Positions 61,760-64,000 of a stretch of 64,000 nt of DNA are shown one piece after another (position 1 is the stretch's first letter; every line of letters starts with the position of its first letter). The position numbers and the translations under genes are program-made. Source of the stretch: Streptomyces sp. MA5143a. GTDB lineage: Bacteria; Actinomycetota; Actinomycetes; Streptomycetales; Streptomycetaceae. The stretch covers positions 62,001 to 126,000 of the forward strand of contig NZ_OLMK01000007.1 of NCBI RefSeq assembly GCF_900290235.1. Reading direction: 5' to 3'. The notes under the pieces are model-generated. The model searched no databases. It worked only from the letters and a program-made list of their open reading frames with translations, and was not told where the DNA came from.

Positions 61760-62542
61760 GTGACACGGCAACAGCACGACGGGGGCGGCCAGTTGAGCAC
61801 GGTGAGCACGGGGCACGGCGCGGGCGAGGGCATGGACGAGGGCCCCGACGGCACCACCGGCATGGACGAGGGTCCCGACGGCGCCACCGGCCTGGACGGC
61901 GGCGACGGTGGCACGGGCGCGGGCCCCGGCGACGGCGAGGCCGGCGGGGGAGCCGACGGAACCCGCGACGAGCGTCGGCTGTCGACACCCGCGACCACCC
62001 TGCTCGGCCTCTTCCTCCTCGTCGACGTGGTCTTCGTCTGCGGCGCCCTCGTGACCCTGTGGCCGGTGGTCCTGGCGACGGTCGAACCGGGGGCGGACCC
62101 CGCGGCCACCGCCCGCTGGTCACCGTTCGGCTTCGGGAACTGGGCGCTGACCGCGGACACGGCGATGCTGCTGGCCGTGGTGGTGTGCAGCGCGCTCGGC
62201 AGCTTCGTCCACGCGGCCACCTCGTTCGCGACGTACGTCGGCAACCGGCGGCTCTACGCCAGCTGGCTCTGGTGGTACCTGCTGCGCGCCGGCATCGGTG
62301 TGGCCCTCGCGCTCCTCGTCTACCTGCTGCTGCGCGGCGGCCTCTTCGCCGGCAGCTCCGGCGCCGGCGCCACCAACCCGTACGGCTTCTCCGGCATAGC
62401 CGGCCTGTGCGGCCTGTTCTCCAAGCAGGCCACCGACAAGCTCCGCGAGATCTGCGACACCCTCCTCAGCACGACGGGTGACGGCGACCGCGACCGCCGG
62501 GACGGCCTCGCCACCCCCCGCGACAGCACCCCGCACCACTGA
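61760..62542 (+). CDS. Three-span membrane protein, unknown function
   Basis: About 260 residues from GTG 61760; the start is uncertain, with TTG and GTG alternatives 36-45 bp later. Residues 1-70 are Gly/Asp-rich and acidic with a GMDEGPDG-T-TG duplication. Spans follow at about 77-105 (LLGLFLLVDVVFVCGALVTL), 130-160 (TAMLLAVVVCSALGSFVHAA) and 172-195 (WWYLLRAGIGVALALLVYLL). A C-terminal soluble part contains FSKQATDKLREICDTLL. I do not recognise the family. Confidence 0.75.
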   Translation: MTRQQHDGGGQLSTVSTGHGAGEGMDEGPDGTTGMDEGPDGATGLDGGDGGTGAGPGDGEAGGGADGTRDERRLSTPATTLLGLFLLVDVVFVCGALVTLWPVVLATVEPGADPAATARWSPFGFGNWALTADTAMLLAVVVCSALGSFVHAATSFATYVGNRRLYASWLWWYLLRAGIGVALALLVYLLLRGGLFAGSSGAGATNPYGFSGIAGLCGLFSKQATDKLREICDTLLSTTGDGDRDRRDGLATPRDSTPHH

Positions 62543-62576
62543 CCACGATGACGGCACCACGAACGGGGAACCCCTG

Positions 62577-63182
62577 ATGAGCGATGACATGACCTCCAGC
62601 GGCTGGGACGTCCTGGACGCCTCCCACGAGGCACTGCGCACGGCGGTCCGCGCCGTCCCCGCCGACGGCTGGCACCTGCCGACGCCCTGCGCGGAATGGA
62701 CCGTCACCCAGGTCTTCCAGCACGCCGTCGGCGACCAGATCGGCTACGCCGCCGCGCTGACCGGCGAACCCGGCCCCGACTTCGACCCGTTCGCCCCGTC
62801 GGGCGACCTGGAGGGGGCGGACCCGGTGGCGTTCCTGGAGGACGCCCTGGCCCGCGCGGCGAAGGCGTGGGCGGGGGCCGACCGGGACGCCGCCGAGGTG
62901 CCCGTGCCGGTACCGCCGCACAAGCTGTCCCCGTGGTCCGGCTCGGCGGCGTGCGGCCTGGACGCGGCGGTCCACGCCTGGGACATCGCCCGGGCGACGG
63001 GCGGACCGTCACCGCTCACCCCAGAGCTGGCCCGCCCCCTCCTCAAGGTCGCCAAGGAGATCGTCGAACCGCTCCGCCCCTACGGCGCGTACGCCGCGGC
63101 CCTGACCCCCGACGAGGGCGACGACGACGTGGCGGTCCTCCTGCGCCACCTCGGCCGCGACCCCCACTGGAGCGCCTCTTGA
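62577..63182 (+). CDS. TIGR03086-type DinB-fold metal-binding protein
   Basis: About 201 residues from ATG 62577, with GGGGAA upstream. The N-terminal four-helix bundle of the maleylpyruvate-isomerase/DinB type has LPTPCAEWTVTQVFQHAVGD, and a second conserved His is in GLDAAVHAWDIARATG. The His residues in FQHAVGD and VHAWD suit the metal site of this family. The reaction is unknown; related proteins use mycothiol as cofactor. Confidence 0.85.
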   Translation: MSDDMTSSGWDVLDASHEALRTAVRAVPADGWHLPTPCAEWTVTQVFQHAVGDQIGYAAALTGEPGPDFDPFAPSGDLEGADPVAFLEDALARAAKAWAGADRDAAEVPVPVPPHKLSPWSGSAACGLDAAVHAWDIARATGGPSPLTPELARPLLKVAKEIVEPLRPYGAYAAALTPDEGDDDVAVLLRHLGRDPHWSAS

Positions 63183-63252
63183 CCCTGCTCGCGGCGACGT
63201 GGGACGCCTTCGGCAGCCGGTCGCACGGTCGAGTACGAACCCCTGGAGGTGC

Positions 63253-63741
63253 TCAGCGCCCGGAGGGCGTCTCCTCCAACAGCCCGTCCATCGCGCGCCC
63301 GAACATCCGCCGGGACACCCACCCGAGGGGCCGGTCGCAGAAGCCCGGCAGCCGGTGGACGCGCAGTTCCTCGCGCCACAGGACACGCGAAGCGACGGGC
63401 ATGGAGGCGGAGTCGGGTCCGGCTCCCACGACGTCGCCGTAGGGACGGACCTCGATCTCGGCCCAGCCCTTCACCAGGGACCCGTGCTTGACGAGCCGAC
63501 ACCGCCCCGCACCCCCGCTCTCCGGCGGCTGCCACACCACCACCTCCATCGGATCGTCGAAGGCGAGGGGGCCGACACCGCTGCGGGCGACGAAGACCGT
63601 GCCCTCGGCGGTCGGGGGAGGAGTGCGGACGGTGACCCGGGTCAGGGGGACGACGTCGGCGTGGCGATGCCAGTCGGTGAGACGCTGCCAGGCCAGGTCG
63701 GTGGGGAGGCTGGAGAGGCGTTCGAGGGAGAAGAGGACCAC
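63253..63741 (-). CDS. SRPBCC (START-like) family protein
   Basis: About 162 residues from GTG 63741; upstream in-frame starts exist and none has a strong ribosome site. The pattern VLFSLERLSSLPTDLAWQRL followed by DWHRHADVVPLTRVTV is typical of the polyketide-cyclase/START-like fold, which binds hydrophobic ligands in a deep pocket. It converges with the DinB-fold gene. Confidence 0.75.
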   Translation of the reverse strand: MVLFSLERLSSLPTDLAWQRLTDWHRHADVVPLTRVTVRTPPPTAEGTVFVARSGVGPLAFDDPMEVVVWQPPESGGAGRCRLVKHGSLVKGWAEIEVRPYGDVVGAGPDSASMPVASRVLWREELRVHRLPGFCDRPLGWVSRRMFGRAMDGLLEETPSGR

Positions 63742-63928
63742 GAAGCCGATCGTAGGTGAACAATCGGGGACACGGCGGACGCATCCCACCGTCCCCGCCC
63801 CACGAACGACCACTGCCCGCGCTACCGGACGCGAGCAGGCAAGCCGCGCGGGACCTACCGCCGCCACCCCGCGTACGGCAGCATGAGCCCCGTCCGCACG
63901 TCCCGCCCCGGCCGGAAGGTGCACCCCC

Positions 63929-64000
63929 GTGGACCGTGAACTGCACGCCAGGCTCGACGAGTTGCAGCGGGATCCGTATCCGCACTACGCGCGGGCGCGG
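63929..64000 (+). CDS. Probable cytochrome P450, first 24 codons (runs off the right edge)
   Basis: GTG 63929, with GGAAGG upstream, opens a frame reading DRELHARLDELQRDPYPHY then ARAR to the window edge. The D-P-Y-P-x-Y-A-x-A/L-R signature is typical of the start of actinobacterial cytochromes P450. Heme and I-helix motifs lie outside the window, so this rests on the N-terminus alone. Confidence 0.5.
   Translation, partial: MDRELHARLDELQRDPYPHYARAR

Overview
The window is high-GC actinomycete DNA. Its family content (DUF397/DUF5753 regulator pairs, RsbW-like ATPases, DUF2637, DUF456, PucR, a NB-ARC/TPR regulator and an ABC sugar importer without its own ATPase) points to the chromosome of a Streptomyces or close relative. 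I saw no rRNA, tRNA, CRISPR array, phage structural gene, integrase or intact insertion sequence.

Layout. 0-5.2 kb: partial GNAT, RidA, a secreted beta-strand-repeat protein, and a glycosyltransferase/PIG-L deacetylase pair. 5.7-18 kb: a plant cell-wall polysaccharide cluster (two GH43 enzymes, a PL4 rhamnogalacturonan lyase, a CE12-type acetylesterase, a DUF2264 protein). It is interrupted at 8.4-13.2 kb by a 4.8-kb accessory segment flanked by 201-bp direct repeats; the segment holds a regulator triad, a dienelactone hydrolase and a methyltransferase. 18-22.7 kb: TetR regulator, secreted EEP-type phosphodiesterase, PHP-domain metallohydrolase with a His-rich head. 22.7-30.4 kb: a sugar-uptake operon (binding protein, two permeases, GH2 beta-galactosidase) and its ROK regulator. 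The binding-protein and ROK promoters share a 23-bp element. 30.5-33.5 kb: alditol oxidase, 2-hydroxyacid dehydrogenase, small secreted protein. 33.6-39.2 kb: NB-ARC/TPR regulator, unusual radical SAM protein, and a membrane protein that joins sigma-like and anti-sigma zinc-finger parts to an outside cellulose-binding module. 39.2-43.4 kb: tandem-repeat spacer, rsgA, and two alkylation-repair genes. 43.5-50.4 kb: DUF456, PP2C-like protein, RsbW-like ATPase, DUF2637 protein, FhuF-like iron protein with an iron box. 50.6-61.7 kb: GntR and PucR regulators and a purine catabolism block (three xanthine dehydrogenase subunits, purine permease, XdhC). The right edge has small genes and the start of a probable cytochrome P450.

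Working together. The 5.7-30 kb enzymes look suited to rhamnogalacturonan I and arabinogalactan: secreted lyase, esterase, arabinosidase and exo-galactanase release fragments, the ABC importer takes up galactosides, and the cytoplasmic GH2 enzyme splits them under ROK (and perhaps LacI-type) control. The 52.7-61.7 kb genes would import purines and oxidise hypoxanthine/xanthine. The most novel items are the CBM2-tailed sigma/anti-sigma-like protein, the duplicated-junction insertion, the ROK-linked operator pair and two short leader ORFs with near-perfect ribosome sites.
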